From positions 1-39,264 of the forward strand of contig CAMVCZ010000028.1 of assembly GCA_947166105.1 (NCBI GenBank): 39,264 nt of DNA, given 5' to 3'. Both the position numbers and the translations under genes were made by a program. Within the stretch, counting starts at the first letter, position 1, and each line of letters begins with the position of its first letter. The stretch comes from an uncultured Bacteroidales bacterium (GTDB taxonomy: Bacteria > Bacteroidota > Bacteroidia > Bacteroidales > F082). The notes below the pieces were generated by a model. That model searched no databases. It saw only the letters and a program-made list of their open reading frames with translations, and was not told the origin of the DNA. Of the stretch, positions 1 through 8,175 are shown in pieces.

Positions 1-138
1 GCGTGAAAAATAATCATCAAATTGAAAACTAACAAGATACCCGACAGCAAACGACTACTGTCGACTACAAACGTTTAATCAACGGCTTTGTTTTGGTGGG
101 TTTTGCAATTTTGCAGCAGAAAAACTAAACGAATTACC

Positions 139-573
139 ATGAACACACGAGAAAACAAGACCGTTGATGTCCCAATGGGAATCACCAAAGAAGACATTAA
201 AGCAAGGGAAGCCATTATTTCAGATGTGTACAAAAGTTGGTATGAAGCGAATCCAACAAAAGCGGCTTATAACTCTGATTTGAAAGATGTTATTAATGTT
301 CGGTATTTGTCAATCACTGAGACCATGCGTCATGCAGCCAAGTCATATCTATCGACATTAGCCGTGTTGCAACTTGATTTGATTCTGAAAAGCGCCTATC
401 AAGTTGGTGAGCCAACGCCAGCAAAGGCAGGAATCAAAAACCAAAGCGAATTCTCAGAAATGATTATTATGGAATGTCCGTTGGTTGGCATAGGAACGGC
501 AAAACTTACCGTTGGCGTGAAAAAGAAAACTGAAATGAAGATACAATATTGTATTACTGCGATAAGCACATAA
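139..573 (+). CDS. Hypothetical protein, 144 aa, family not recognised
   Basis: I do not recognise this family. The protein is soluble, with no signal peptide or membrane segment. The first ~100 residues look helical and are rich in charged and aromatic positions. The last ~45 residues look like beta strands around GIGTAKLTVGVKKKTE. An in-frame ATG at 88 would add 17 residues, but that stretch lies over a near-consensus -7 box (CAATTTTG, 106-113), so I prefer the ATG at 139. The gene stands alone: its left neighbour is outside the window and a helicase follows after a long inverted repeat. No function can be assigned from the sequence. Confidence 0.6.
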   Translation: MNTRENKTVDVPMGITKEDIKAREAIISDVYKSWYEANPTKAAYNSDLKDVINVRYLSITETMRHAAKSYLSTLAVLQLDLILKSAYQVGEPTPAKAGIKNQSEFSEMIIMECPLVGIGTAKLTVGVKKKTEMKIQYCITAIST

Positions 574-574
574 A

Positions 575-627
575 AACCGACGGAGTTACTGAGGGGCTTG
601 CTATCCGGCATTTCCCGTCCGTCGGTT
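575..627 (+). terminator. Perfect 9-bp inverted repeat just after the first gene
   Basis: The arms AACCGACGG (575-583) and CCGTCGGTT (619-627) are perfectly complementary with a 35-nt loop and begin 2 nt after the stop codon at 573. No T-run follows, so this is either an imperfect terminator or another structured element. The loop is long for a classical terminator. Confidence 0.35.
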
Positions 628-751
628 GAAGTCCACCGCACTCTAATTACCTCTTGTGTTAAATTTGGAATGTGTGCGGTTTATGCCCGCAAAATTACAA
701 AAAATCCCAAACTCCACCACAAAAATGAAAAATTATTCCTACTTTAGCCAA

Positions 752-3286
752 ATGAACGCAATCCAAAGCATGGCGCAACAAACTTTTGTCAACCAAAAAC
801 TTGACTTCGTCGAGGAACTGGTGCTCTACACCGACGCTCACATCTTCCTCACGGGCAAGGCCGGCACGGGAAAGACCACTTTCCTGAAAAACCTGCCCAT
901 GAAGACCTACAAGCGCATGGTGGTGGTGGCCCCCACAGGCGTGGCGGCCATCAACGCGGGCGGACAGACGATTCACTCGTTTTTCCAACTGCCTTTCGGG
1001 CCGCAAATTCCCGAAAACGCCCAAAACACGATGGCTTGGAGTAAAATGTCAGCCAAGACAAAGGCGGCGCAACTCCAGAAACTCAATAAAAAGAAAATCA
1101 ACCTCATGCGCAGCCTCGACCTGCTCATCATCGACGAAATCAGCATGGTGCGTGCCGACGTTTTGGATGCCATCGATGCCGTGTTGCGCCGTGTGCGCCG
1201 CTCGTCGAAACCCTTCGGCGGTGTGCAGCTTCTGATGATTGGCGATGTTCACCAACTTGCGCCCGTTGCGAAACAAGAGGAATGGGAAGTGCTTTCACCG
1301 TATTACGACACACCTTATTTTTTCGGCAGCCAAGTGCTGAAAAATGCGCCTTACATTTGCGTGGAATTGGAGCATATCTACCGCCAGCACGACGCGAATT
1401 TCATCACCTTATTGAACAAGGTGCGCAACAACCGCATGGATGCGGAATGTGTGCGCCTGCTCAACACGCGCTTCAAGCCTAATTTTGTCCCCAAAAACGA
1501 TGAAGGCTACATCACCCTGACCACCCACAACTACCAAGCCGACCAAATCAACGAGTCGAAATTGGCGGCCATCAAAGAGAAGCCTGTGATTTTCAAGGCG
1601 GAAGTGAAAGGCACTTTCCCCGAAAACACCTACCCTACCAAGGAGGAACTGACGCTGAAAATCGGGGCGCAGGTGATGTTCGTCAAAAATGACCCGAACC
1701 CCGAAAAAGCCTACTATAACGGCAAAATCGGGCGAATCGTCGGTTTTGACGAAAAGGAAGGCACCGTCACCGTGGAAAGCGGCGGTGAGCAGCTCACCGT
1801 GCCAAAACTGACTTGGCAAAACATGGAATACGCCATTAATCCTGAAAATCAAGAAATTGAGGAGAAGGAAATCGGTAGTTTCACGCAAATTCCGCTACGT
1901 TTGGCTTGGGCCGTCACCATACATAAAAGCCAAGGCCTGACTTTCAACAAGGTCATCGTCGATGCGGGACAGGCTTTCGCGCACGGGCAAGTTTACGTCG
2001 CCCTCAGCCGCTGCACCTCGCTCGAAGGCATCGTCTTGAAAACCTTCATCACTTCCAACGCTTTGGTCAACGATTATTCTGTTGATCAGTTCGTTGAAAC
2101 CCTTCCCGAAAAGGAACCCACGCAAGAGAAAATCGACCTGTTGCGCCACGATTACGAATTGGAAACCATGCTCGAACTCATTGATTTTGACGGCATTTAC
2201 AATGATTTCGTGAAACTCGTTAAGGTGATTTACGGCAACGACACATTGTTTGAAACTGCCTTGATTCAAGACCTCGCACAGCGGCGCAATAGGATTCATG
2301 AGGAGTTGTGCCAAGTCGGGAACAAGTTTGAAAGCCAAATCCAGAGGCTTCATGCCGAAACGCCATCGTGCGAGCAAAATCCGGCTTTGCAGGATAGATT
2401 AATAAAAGGTGTGGCCTATTTCGACGAACACTTGAAAGCCATTGCCCAAGGCTTGTTTGACTTGCCTTTCAAGACCGACAACCAAGCCGTCAACGAGCAA
2501 CTTACGGATGCCTTGAAACAACTGAAAGAGGACATTTACCTGAAAGCCTGCTGCCTTGATGCCTGCAAGAACGGTTTCAGCGTCAAGGAATACCAAAAGA
2601 CCAAGTCGGTGAAAGCGATTGAGGCGGAAAAGAGCGAGAAGAAGAAAGTGGAAATCAAGGATGACGTGATGGACAAGAGTCCGTTGTATGCCCAATTGAG
2701 GGCGTGGCGTTCACGGAAAGCCGATGAACTCGAAACCGAACTCTATACCATCATTCCCAACAAGCCGCTGAAACTCATTGCGCAAGAGAAGCCCGTCACG
2801 TTGCCCGCCTTGAAGGAAATCGAGGGCATGGGACCCAAGCGAGTGAAGGCTTTCGGTGCGGAAATCCTTGACATTGTGTTGCGTTTCTTGGGTGAAAATC
2901 CGGAAACCGCCGACCTTGGCGAAATACCCGAAGAACCCAAGAAAAAGGCCAAAAAGCCGATAGGCGAAACCTACCGCATCACCAAAGAGATGTTCGACAG
3001 GGGAATGTCGGTTGAGGCTATCGCCAAAGAGCGCAAACTCGCCGAAAGCACGATTTACAGCCATTTGGTGCGTTTTGTTGAGCAAGGCGTTCTGGAAGCA
3101 TCACAATTCGTTGAGAAAGAGAAATATAACGAGATTTTAGAATACTTTGAATCCACCTTCGACCCTACAATAAGCATCGCCAAAGACGTGCTTGGCGAGG
3201 GCTATGACTACGGCGAAATCAAGGCCGTGCTCGCCGAATTGGAGCGGGAGCATTTCTTTGACAACCAACCAAATGAGGAGGATTGA
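752..3286 (+). CDS. Pif1-family DNA helicase with HRDC and C-terminal HTH domains
   Basis: ATP-dependent 5'-3' DNA helicase of the Pif1/RecD-like superfamily 1, expected to unwind DNA during repair or replication. Seen in the sequence: Walker A GKAGTGKTT (~35-43), Walker B LLIIDEIS (~124-131), GDVHQL (~165-170), and the C-terminal UvrD-like motif HKSQGLTF (~390). An HRDC-like nucleic-acid-binding domain follows (~640-716, containing EIEGMGPKRVKAFG), then a helix-turn-helix tail (~736-786, MSVEAIAKERKLAESTIYSH). Bacteroidota Pif1 proteins commonly carry such tails. An upstream in-frame ATG at 656 exists. The start at 752 is preferred because a near-consensus -7 box (TACTTTAG, 740-747) lies just before it; ATG 770 is an alternative. 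The protein is about 844 aa and complete. Confidence 0.88.
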   Translation: MNAIQSMAQQTFVNQKLDFVEELVLYTDAHIFLTGKAGTGKTTFLKNLPMKTYKRMVVVAPTGVAAINAGGQTIHSFFQLPFGPQIPENAQNTMAWSKMSAKTKAAQLQKLNKKKINLMRSLDLLIIDEISMVRADVLDAIDAVLRRVRRSSKPFGGVQLLMIGDVHQLAPVAKQEEWEVLSPYYDTPYFFGSQVLKNAPYICVELEHIYRQHDANFITLLNKVRNNRMDAECVRLLNTRFKPNFVPKNDEGYITLTTHNYQADQINESKLAAIKEKPVIFKAEVKGTFPENTYPTKEELTLKIGAQVMFVKNDPNPEKAYYNGKIGRIVGFDEKEGTVTVESGGEQLTVPKLTWQNMEYAINPENQEIEEKEIGSFTQIPLRLAWAVTIHKSQGLTFNKVIVDAGQAFAHGQVYVALSRCTSLEGIVLKTFITSNALVNDYSVDQFVETLPEKEPTQEKIDLLRHDYELETMLELIDFDGIYNDFVKLVKVIYGNDTLFETALIQDLAQRRNRIHEELCQVGNKFESQIQRLHAETPSCEQNPALQDRLIKGVAYFDEHLKAIAQGLFDLPFKTDNQAVNEQLTDALKQLKEDIYLKACCLDACKNGFSVKEYQKTKSVKAIEAEKSEKKKVEIKDDVMDKSPLYAQLRAWRSRKADELETELYTIIPNKPLKLIAQEKPVTLPALKEIEGMGPKRVKAFGAEILDIVLRFLGENPETADLGEIPEEPKKKAKKPIGETYRITKEMFDRGMSVEAIAKERKLAESTIYSHLVRFVEQGVLEASQFVEKEKYNEILEYFESTFDPTISIAKDVLGEGYDYGEIKAVLAELEREHFFDNQPNEED

Positions 3287-3487
3287 TTACGGATTCGGCA
3301 ACTGCCCCTGCTGCGGCACAACGATGGCGCAGATGATGTAGGCCAAGAGGCCCGCTCCGCCCATGAAAGTGAAGACAATCCACAACAGACGAATCAATGT
3401 GGGGTCAACATCGAAGTATTCGCCGAGTCCGCCGCACACGCCGCAGAGTTTCTTGTCGGCCATCGAACGATAGAGTTTCTTGTTCAT
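3287..3487 (-). CDS. PspC-domain small membrane protein, 66 aa
   Basis: PspC-domain protein. The family is named for the phage-shock regulator PspC, and stand-alone copies are common in Bacteroidota. The sequence opens with a basic stretch (MNKKLYRS), then the typical [21 protein letters not shown] motif split across residues ~12-32, then one hydrophobic transmembrane segment ([21 protein letters not shown]). The start at 3487 is supported by a -7 box TATTTTTG on the minus strand at 3516-3523. A longer upstream in-frame start at 3583 would precede that promoter and is rejected. The gene converges on the helicase with no gap. Its precise role in stress response cannot be read from sequence. 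Confidence 0.85.
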   Translation of the reverse strand: MNKKLYRSMADKKLCGVCGGLGEYFDVDPTLIRLLWIVFTFMGGAGLLAYIICAIVVPQQGQLPNP

Positions 3488-3515
3488 TTTGCTTTTGTTT
3501 TCTGAGTTAAGTGCG

Positions 3516-3523
3516 CAAAAATA
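3516..3523 (-). promoter_or_regulatory. -7 promoter box for the PspC gene
   Basis: TATTTTTG on the minus strand matches the Bacteroidota -7 consensus TAnnTTTG, about 30 nt before the chosen ATG. Confidence 0.55.
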
Positions 3524-3921
3524 AGCATATTTCCCAAAACAGCGGTGATTTGGACACCTTTTTGCAACAAATCGCATCCCCACATTTCACTCTTTGGTCC
3601 CCGACCGATATTTCTGAGCCCGTTTTACAAGGCAGCACATCAAGAAAACGAATTCAAGTTGTAAACGCAACATTTTGAGTTATACTTTGGCTCCATTGGA
3701 TTTGCAAATCCATCGAAGTAAAAAATGATCAAACCACGGTCAATTGTCAGAGATTAATTATCTTTGCAACGGAATGTACATTACGGTAATGGCCATTTCG
3801 TTAATTATTGAGGCAATAAAAAGTTGTAATCAAAAACCATAACTCATTGATTTTCAATATCGGATTTTTACAAAAGTTTGTAATGGCCGATTCAGTTGTA
3901 TTTTTCATCGAAATTTTGTAA
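3524..3921. other. Intergenic region with a palindrome and a spare -7 box
   Basis: No convincing gene is seen. The region holds the 16-bp palindrome TGGATTTGCAAATCCA (3697-3712). It also holds a second consensus -7 box TATCTTTG on the plus strand (3759-3766). A 22-codon open frame follows this box at 3774-3842 (it opens MYITVMAISLIIEAIK), too short to call as a gene. A direct repeat of GTAATGGCC occurs at about 3786 and 3880. The upstream -7 box could give the TPR regulator operon a second promoter with a ~180-nt leader. Confidence 0.4.
3697..3712. repeat. Palindrome TGGATTTGCAAATCCA, copy 1
   Basis: A perfect 16-bp palindrome. Together with its right flank, an 18-bp core GGATTTGCAAATCCATCG is identical to a second intergenic copy at 8679-8696. 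It has no loop, so it is better explained as a dispersed repeat or a protein-binding site than as a terminator. Confidence 0.6.
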
Positions 3922-3929
3922 TACATTTG
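3922..3929 (+). promoter_or_regulatory. -7 promoter box for the TPR regulator operon
   Basis: TACATTTG matches TAnnTTTG and lies 21 nt before the ATG at 3951. It overlaps the alternative ATG at 3927, which argues against that start. Confidence 0.6.
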
Positions 3930-3950
3930 CACCGAAAAACGGAACACGCA

Positions 3951-5534
3951 ATGAATTGTGAATCGGTGAAAATAAAAACAGGTTTTTTGTTCCTCCTCGC
4001 GGCACTTTCGCTCCTTGCCGCTTGCAACACTCGGAGCAAGACGGAACGGATGCAAGCCGTGGTAGCGGAGGTGCGCGCCAAATACAAGGCCTACGAGGAC
4101 ATCAGCAACGACGACCAAATCTTTGAGGCTTACGACTACTTCGTGCGCCAAAAGGATTACGGAAACGCCGCTCCCGCCGCGCTCTACAGCGGCTGCGTGC
4201 GCCAAGCCAAAAAGGAATACGAGGCCGCAATGAACTGTTACAAAAAGGCGGACGAGTACGGTAGGCAGGTCGGCGACTCGGTGAGTGCGGCTTTCGCGCA
4301 ATATTATATAGGTGACTTGCTCAACAACAGCGGCCACGAGGACGAAGCCATCGGCAACTACAAAGCCGCCGCAGAACTGTGGGGCGACAGCCTTTCGCGC
4401 AAGGCCAAGTGCCTCAACGCTGTGGCAATGATGAATATCGTCATCGACGAATATGACAGTGCGTTTGTCTATCTCGAACAAGCCTTGAATTTGGCGCAAA
4501 CCGCTGGGGACAAGGTCACCGAAGCCTCGGTTTGGAACAACTATTCCGTTGCCTATCAACTTCTTGACGAGAACGATGCCGCCTTGGACTGCCTGCGCAA
4601 AACCCTGCCTTTGGTGGACGAAAAACGCCGCCCCATCGCCTTGCTCAACCTCGCCAAAGTGTATTTGGCCTTGGACGAGCGCGACTCGTTGGAATACTAC
4701 AAAACACGGATGCTCAGCGCGATTGAGGAAGTGGAATGTCGGCCAGAAACGCAAGCCGCCGTTTATGGTTTCCTGATTAAGGATGCGCTTGCCGTGGGTG
4801 ATTATGAAAAAGCCTATCAGTTTGAGAAACAACACGAAAAAGTCGCCTTGGACTTGCTTTCCGACCAAACCCAAAGCTCCGTCCTCGAAATCCAGAAGAA
4901 ATACGACTTCGAGGCGCAGGCCAATCGGCACAACCGCCAAATGCTCTCACGACAAAGGCTCATCATTGTGCTCACCATCGTCTTGATTGCCGCCCTGGTT
5001 TTGGTCACTGTCTTGATTCTCAACGCTTTGAAAAAGAAACGCATTGAGGCCGAAATCAATGCGAACTTGCTTGAACTGAAAAAACGCAACGCGCAGCAAC
5101 AGCAAGCGCATTACGAGATGCAAGCACAATACGATGAGCTACAAAAACAAAACGCGCAGCAAAGCGAGCTACAGGCAGAATTTGGCGACAAGCTGAAAGA
5201 TGAATACTTGCAGAAATGCAACATCATCCGCTGCTTCGAAGTGTTGTCGCGCGACAGAAGCAATCCGATGGCTTTCAAGGACTTGGAGAAATCACTTTTT
5301 GAGGGCGAGGACCATTGGGCGGGTTTCGAGGCCGCTTTCGAAGGGGTGCATCCGGGCTTCATCTCCTTTGTGCATAAGCAATATCCCGACTTGACTGAAC
5401 TGGAGTTCCGCTACTGCCTGCTCTCGCATTTCAAGCTCTCGCGGCAAGAGTATGCCGATGTGCTCGATTGCAGCGTTTATAATGTCGATAAGGTGAGGGC
5501 AAGCCTCAACAACAAAATGAAAGAAAATGAATAA
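3951..5534 (+). CDS. Membrane-spanning TPR regulator with C-terminal LuxR-like HTH
   Basis: Probable one-component membrane regulator. The N-terminus has an export signal ending in LLAAC (Cys25), which could be a lipobox or part of a signal anchor. Residues ~30-330 are tetratricopeptide-like helical repeats (for example EYEAAMNCYKKADEYG and HEDEAIGNYKAAAELW). A strong transmembrane segment follows (~336-360, LIIVLTIVLIAALVLVTVLI), then a glutamine-rich coiled coil (~360-425) and a C-terminal helix-turn-helix (LTELEFRYCLLSHFKLSRQE onward). This order puts the TPR sensor in the periplasm and the HTH in the cytoplasm. Similar TPR/TM/HTH proteins are common orphan regulators in Bacteroidota. It heads an apparent operon of small exported proteins, overlapping or nearly touching the next gene, so it may control them. 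The signal it senses is unknown. Confidence 0.75.
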   Translation: MNCESVKIKTGFLFLLAALSLLAACNTRSKTERMQAVVAEVRAKYKAYEDISNDDQIFEAYDYFVRQKDYGNAAPAALYSGCVRQAKKEYEAAMNCYKKADEYGRQVGDSVSAAFAQYYIGDLLNNSGHEDEAIGNYKAAAELWGDSLSRKAKCLNAVAMMNIVIDEYDSAFVYLEQALNLAQTAGDKVTEASVWNNYSVAYQLLDENDAALDCLRKTLPLVDEKRRPIALLNLAKVYLALDERDSLEYYKTRMLSAIEEVECRPETQAAVYGFLIKDALAVGDYEKAYQFEKQHEKVALDLLSDQTQSSVLEIQKKYDFEAQANRHNRQMLSRQRLIIVLTIVLIAALVLVTVLILNALKKKRIEAEINANLLELKKRNAQQQQAHYEMQAQYDELQKQNAQQSELQAEFGDKLKDEYLQKCNIIRCFEVLSRDRSNPMAFKDLEKSLFEGEDHWAGFEAAFEGVHPGFISFVHKQYPDLTELEFRYCLLSHFKLSRQEYADVLDCSVYNVDKVRASLNNKMKENE

Positions 5535-5538
5535 TACC

Positions 5539-5994
5539 ATGAAATACAGATGTTTAACATTAGCCATTTTTGCCGTCATTCTCCTGATGATCGGTTCATG
5601 TAAAAAGTTCAATCCTTTCGAACAACGTAAACCCACGATGGATTATGTTTCCGGCGAAGACAAGGACAAAATCGACTTGAAGGGTGCGCTGATGAAGCCC
5701 GACATGCGATACGTCAATATCTATGCGGAGCTGGTGGACAAGATAGTTTATGTCTATTTCAACGAGGCAGTTGAGCCATGTCTCATCACCCTCTCCGCCG
5801 AGAACGAAGACGTGCTGTATGCCAGAAACGTGCAGAAACAATACCCGACCACGCTACGTATCTTCATGGAGAACGAACCTACAGGCGACTATCGGCTCTA
5901 CATTTCCAATGGAACCGAGGAAGCCTCGGCATGGTTCCATTTCGAGAACGCGGAAACGCCCAATCGCGCCCCTGTGCCCATTGAAAGCGATTAA
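5539..5994 (+). CDS. Small exported lipoprotein, DUF3244-like (copy A)
   Basis: Predicted lipoprotein: the signal MKYRCLTLAIFAVILLMIGSC ends in a lipobox. The mature part carries a beta-rich domain resembling DUF3244, a family found mostly in Bacteroidota surface and secreted proteins. It is a clear paralogue of the gene at 7721: shared landmarks are DKDKID(L/I)KG, an (I)VYVYF strand and YISNGT/VISNGT before an aromatic WF. An ATG at 5527 overlaps the regulator's stop by 8 bp and would add MNNT. I prefer 5539 because it gives a standard lipoprotein N-terminus, 4 nt after the stop. Either way it is translationally close to the regulator. Function unknown. Confidence 0.7.
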   Translation: MKYRCLTLAIFAVILLMIGSCKKFNPFEQRKPTMDYVSGEDKDKIDLKGALMKPDMRYVNIYAELVDKIVYVYFNEAVEPCLITLSAENEDVLYARNVQKQYPTTLRIFMENEPTGDYRLYISNGTEEASAWFHFENAETPNRAPVPIESD

Positions 5995-6051
5995 AAGATT
6001 CAAGATTCAAGATTTATAATTTAAGATTTAAATATTTAAAATTCAATAAAT
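5995..6051 (+). repeat. AT-rich spacer repeat of AAGATTC/ATTCAA units, copy 1
   Basis: The spacer consists of degenerate AAGATTCA and ATTTAAGA units (AAGATTCAAGATTCAAGATT within 5995-6014). A closely similar spacer lies at 8134-8171, also directly before a start codon, and an inverted relative precedes glyS at 38190-38216. It holds no gene. Confidence 0.55.
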
Positions 6052-6052
6052 T

Positions 6053-6664
6053 ATGAAAAAACCAATTGTAATTGCTTTGGCTCTGGCCTTATGTCTGCCA
6101 GCCATGGCGCAACAAGAAAAGGAATGTTACATTAGCGATGAGTTTAGCCTTGGCTATGGCTTCCATCCCGTGAGTGGGGATGAGTTCGATTTGGAAAGTT
6201 CTTGCTTTCGCCATCATTTAGATAAAGTGGGGGCTTTTTATGGTGCTTACACCCATTTTTTCAATCAGGTAGTCGGCGTGGGCGGCACTTATTGCTTCGA
6301 CCCGAGAATCATCGACTACACCTATAACGGCATCCTCACCAATAACCCTTGGGTTTGTTCGCTCAACGAGTCGTGCCATTCCGTCATGGGACACTTGAAA
6401 CTTAATTGCATCAACAAAAAGCACTTCGTTCTTTATACCAAGTTTGATGCTGGCGTATGCTTTTGGGGATACAAACTAAAGGAATACCAACCTGAACTAT
6501 TTGGTGTGGAACTCCCTGACAAGCATTTCAGTTTCGCATGGCAAGCTGCCGCTGGCATTGAGGTTGGCAACGAACGCATCGCCGGCTTTTTGCAATGCGG
6601 CATCGGAATGGAAGGCAACTTAAGCATAGGAATTAGATACAAACTTAAAAACAGAGCACAATGA
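6053..6664 (+). CDS. Probable outer-membrane beta-barrel protein, 203 aa
   Basis: Sec signal peptide MKKPIVIALALALCLPAMA followed by QQEKE, with a signal-peptidase I site after AMA. The mature protein has alternating hydrophobic/polar strands rich in Gly and aromatic residues (LGYGFHP, VGAFYGAYTHFF, VVGVGGTYCF, FAWQAAAGIEVG) and ends in the strand LSIGIRYKL, a pattern typical of 8-stranded outer-membrane barrels. The C-terminus lacks the classical final Phe. Its stop overlaps the next start by 4 bp (ATGA), so the two are probably co-translated. It may be the membrane partner of the neighbouring lipoproteins; that is inference from position only. Confidence 0.6.
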   Translation: MKKPIVIALALALCLPAMAQQEKECYISDEFSLGYGFHPVSGDEFDLESSCFRHHLDKVGAFYGAYTHFFNQVVGVGGTYCFDPRIIDYTYNGILTNNPWVCSLNESCHSVMGHLKLNCINKKHFVLYTKFDAGVCFWGYKLKEYQPELFGVELPDKHFSFAWQAAAGIEVGNERIAGFLQCGIGMEGNLSIGIRYKLKNRAQ

Positions 6665-7215
6665 AAAAGATATGGACAATTGGCATGATGCTCCTTTTGA
6701 TGAGTTCATGCGTAAAACATGCAAACATCTACTTGAAACTATCCGAAGAAGACGCGGCAGCCATCCCTTATCGGGAAGGGCAAACCGTGAAATTCCTCAA
6801 CCAAGATGGCGACACGGTGACCTATGAAGTTACCCGCGACGAAATCTATCCCTATAACGGAGAGCAATACATCATTGCAATCAATGGCGGAGACGTAATG
6901 CACCCTGCTCCTCATTCGACCGAGTGTTACGCCCGAACGGTAATCCTTATCTGCGAGGAATGGAACGGGAAGCGGCTTTGCTTCACGGCACGACCCGAAA
7001 AAGAGTTTTCATTCTATTCTGACGGCCTCGACTTGAACATAAGTCTGTTGCCAAACGGCCCCTGCACCATCAATGGCATAGACTATGAACACGTCCATCA
7101 CGAGATTCTATACAGCCAATACACCGGAGAGTTGCTCTACGATTGGTATTACAACGAAGAGTTTGGACTGTTGTCTTTCACCAAGGGAGATTTCTCTATC
7201 ACAAGAATACCATAG
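6661..7215 (+). CDS. Hypothetical lipoprotein, 184 aa
   Basis: Lipoprotein signal MKKIWTIGMMLLLMSSC with lipobox MSSC (Cys17). The mature domain appears beta-rich (TVKFLNQDGDTVTYEVTRDE, QYIIAINGGDV, RLCFTARPEKEFSFYS). Ends at a TAG. The family is not recognised. The start overlaps the stop of the preceding barrel-like protein by 4 bp. It belongs to a run of small exported proteins of similar size, suggesting a surface-exposed or periplasmic complex; this is positional inference. Confidence 0.62.
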   Translation: MKKIWTIGMMLLLMSSCVKHANIYLKLSEEDAAAIPYREGQTVKFLNQDGDTVTYEVTRDEIYPYNGEQYIIAINGGDVMHPAPHSTECYARTVILICEEWNGKRLCFTARPEKEFSFYSDGLDLNISLLPNGPCTINGIDYEHVHHEILYSQYTGELLYDWYYNEEFGLLSFTKGDFSITRIP

Positions 7216-7247
7216 TTACAAAAACCAAATCTTAAAACCTCAACATC

Positions 7248-7700
7248 ATGAAAAAATCCGCATTAATTCTTGCCTTTTTGCTTGTGGCAACCGTTATGAT
7301 GACTGGCTGCAAAGACCCGTTCTTCGATGGGAAATTTGAGACCTATCTGAGAGTTTATAACAAAACAAATTCCACGATAGTTTTGGAGTTTGAAGACATA
7401 GAATACGACACCGTTTGCATTAAGAAAATCAAACCTAACAAGGAGGGCTCTACGATGCTCGGTGTCTATGAAGGAAGTGTGAAAGAGACAAGACCTTCCG
7501 ACGATTTTATCAACGACAAGTTGAGGCATGTCGCCATTTATCGAATGGTTGGTGGCGATGTGCTCCAAAACCTGCCAAGAGAATATTACAACGAGGCAGG
7601 TAAGCTTCACTCTTATGTAAACCCTGAATTTGTAATCTATGAGGCTCGCTTTTATTTAACTGTCACCGAAGACATGTTTTATGAAAAGGCAGAGGAGTGA
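7248..7700 (+). CDS. Hypothetical lipoprotein, 150 aa
   Basis: Signal MKKSALILAFLLVATVMMTGC with lipobox MTGC (Cys21), followed by KDPFFDGKFETYLRVYNKT, a likely beta strand. The rest is mixed and acidic. No recognised family. It sits 32 nt after the previous lipoprotein and 20 nt before the second DUF3244-like gene, on the same strand with no visible promoter between, consistent with one transcript. Confidence 0.6.
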   Translation: MKKSALILAFLLVATVMMTGCKDPFFDGKFETYLRVYNKTNSTIVLEFEDIEYDTVCIKKIKPNKEGSTMLGVYEGSVKETRPSDDFINDKLRHVAIYRMVGGDVLQNLPREYYNEAGKLHSYVNPEFVIYEARFYLTVTEDMFYEKAEE

Positions 7701-7720
7701 TTCCATAAATAACAAAAAAC

Positions 7721-8128
7721 ATGAAAACCAAATACTTATCATTAATCGCCATTCTGTTTGTGGCTTTATTTGCAGCTTCTTGCCGCAAGGAACCCAGTCC
7801 GGACAATTTCATCGACGACAAGGACAAAATCGACATCAAAGGCTCGCTTTCCAACGGCGACATGCGCCATCCGAACATCGAGGCGGGCTATTGGGGGAAG
7901 ACCGTCTACGTGTACTTCCACGAGTATATGGGTGAGTGCGTCGTCAGCATCAGCAACAGACAAGACCATGTCATTTTTTGCGACACCGTAACCTCGGGTT
8001 ACGACACAGGAACGCGATTCTATATGGGCGACCAACCCTTGAGCCGCTATCATCTCGTCATCAGCAACGGCACAGATGAAGCTGAAGGATGGTTCAACAA
8101 CTTCCGTGTCGTGGCGCACAAGCCTTAA
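7721..8128 (+). CDS. Small exported lipoprotein, DUF3244-like (copy B)
   Basis: Paralogue of the gene at 5539. Signal MKTKYLSLIAILFVALFAASC with lipobox AASC, then a ~110-residue beta-sandwich-like domain. Shared blocks with copy A are DKDKIDIKG, DMRHPNI (DMRYVNI in A), TVYVYFHE and VISNGTDEAEGWF. Related DUF3244 domains appear in Bacteroidota secreted proteins of unknown role. Copy A is followed by the barrel-like protein and copy B by another lipoprotein, suggesting that the operon grew by duplication. Function unknown. Confidence 0.68.
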   Translation: MKTKYLSLIAILFVALFAASCRKEPSPDNFIDDKDKIDIKGSLSNGDMRHPNIEAGYWGKTVYVYFHEYMGECVVSISNRQDHVIFCDTVTSGYDTGTRFYMGDQPLSRYHLVISNGTDEAEGWFNNFRVVAHKP

Positions 8129-8133
8129 TAGAG

Positions 8134-8171
8134 GATTTAAGATTCAAGATTCAAAGATTTAAAATTCAAAT
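8134..8171 (+). repeat. AT-rich spacer repeat of AAGATTC/ATTCAA units, copy 2
   Basis: The core AAGATTCAAGATTCAAAGAT is nearly the same as the spacer at 5995-6051 and likewise ends a few bases before an ATG. It lies between copy B of the DUF3244-like gene and the last lipoprotein of the cluster. Confidence 0.55.
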
Positions 8172-8175
8172 AGTT

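Noticed and set aside
3774..3842. 22-codon open frame after a -7 box in the intergenic region
   Set aside because: Too short and without recognisable features beyond a hydrophobic stretch; kept only as part of the intergenic description.
3801..4940. 379-codon open frame on the minus strand opposite the TPR regulator
   Set aside because: It is antisense to a gene with a signal peptide, TPRs and a promoter, its composition is unlike a real protein, and it has no start context. It is a shadow of codon use on the other strand.
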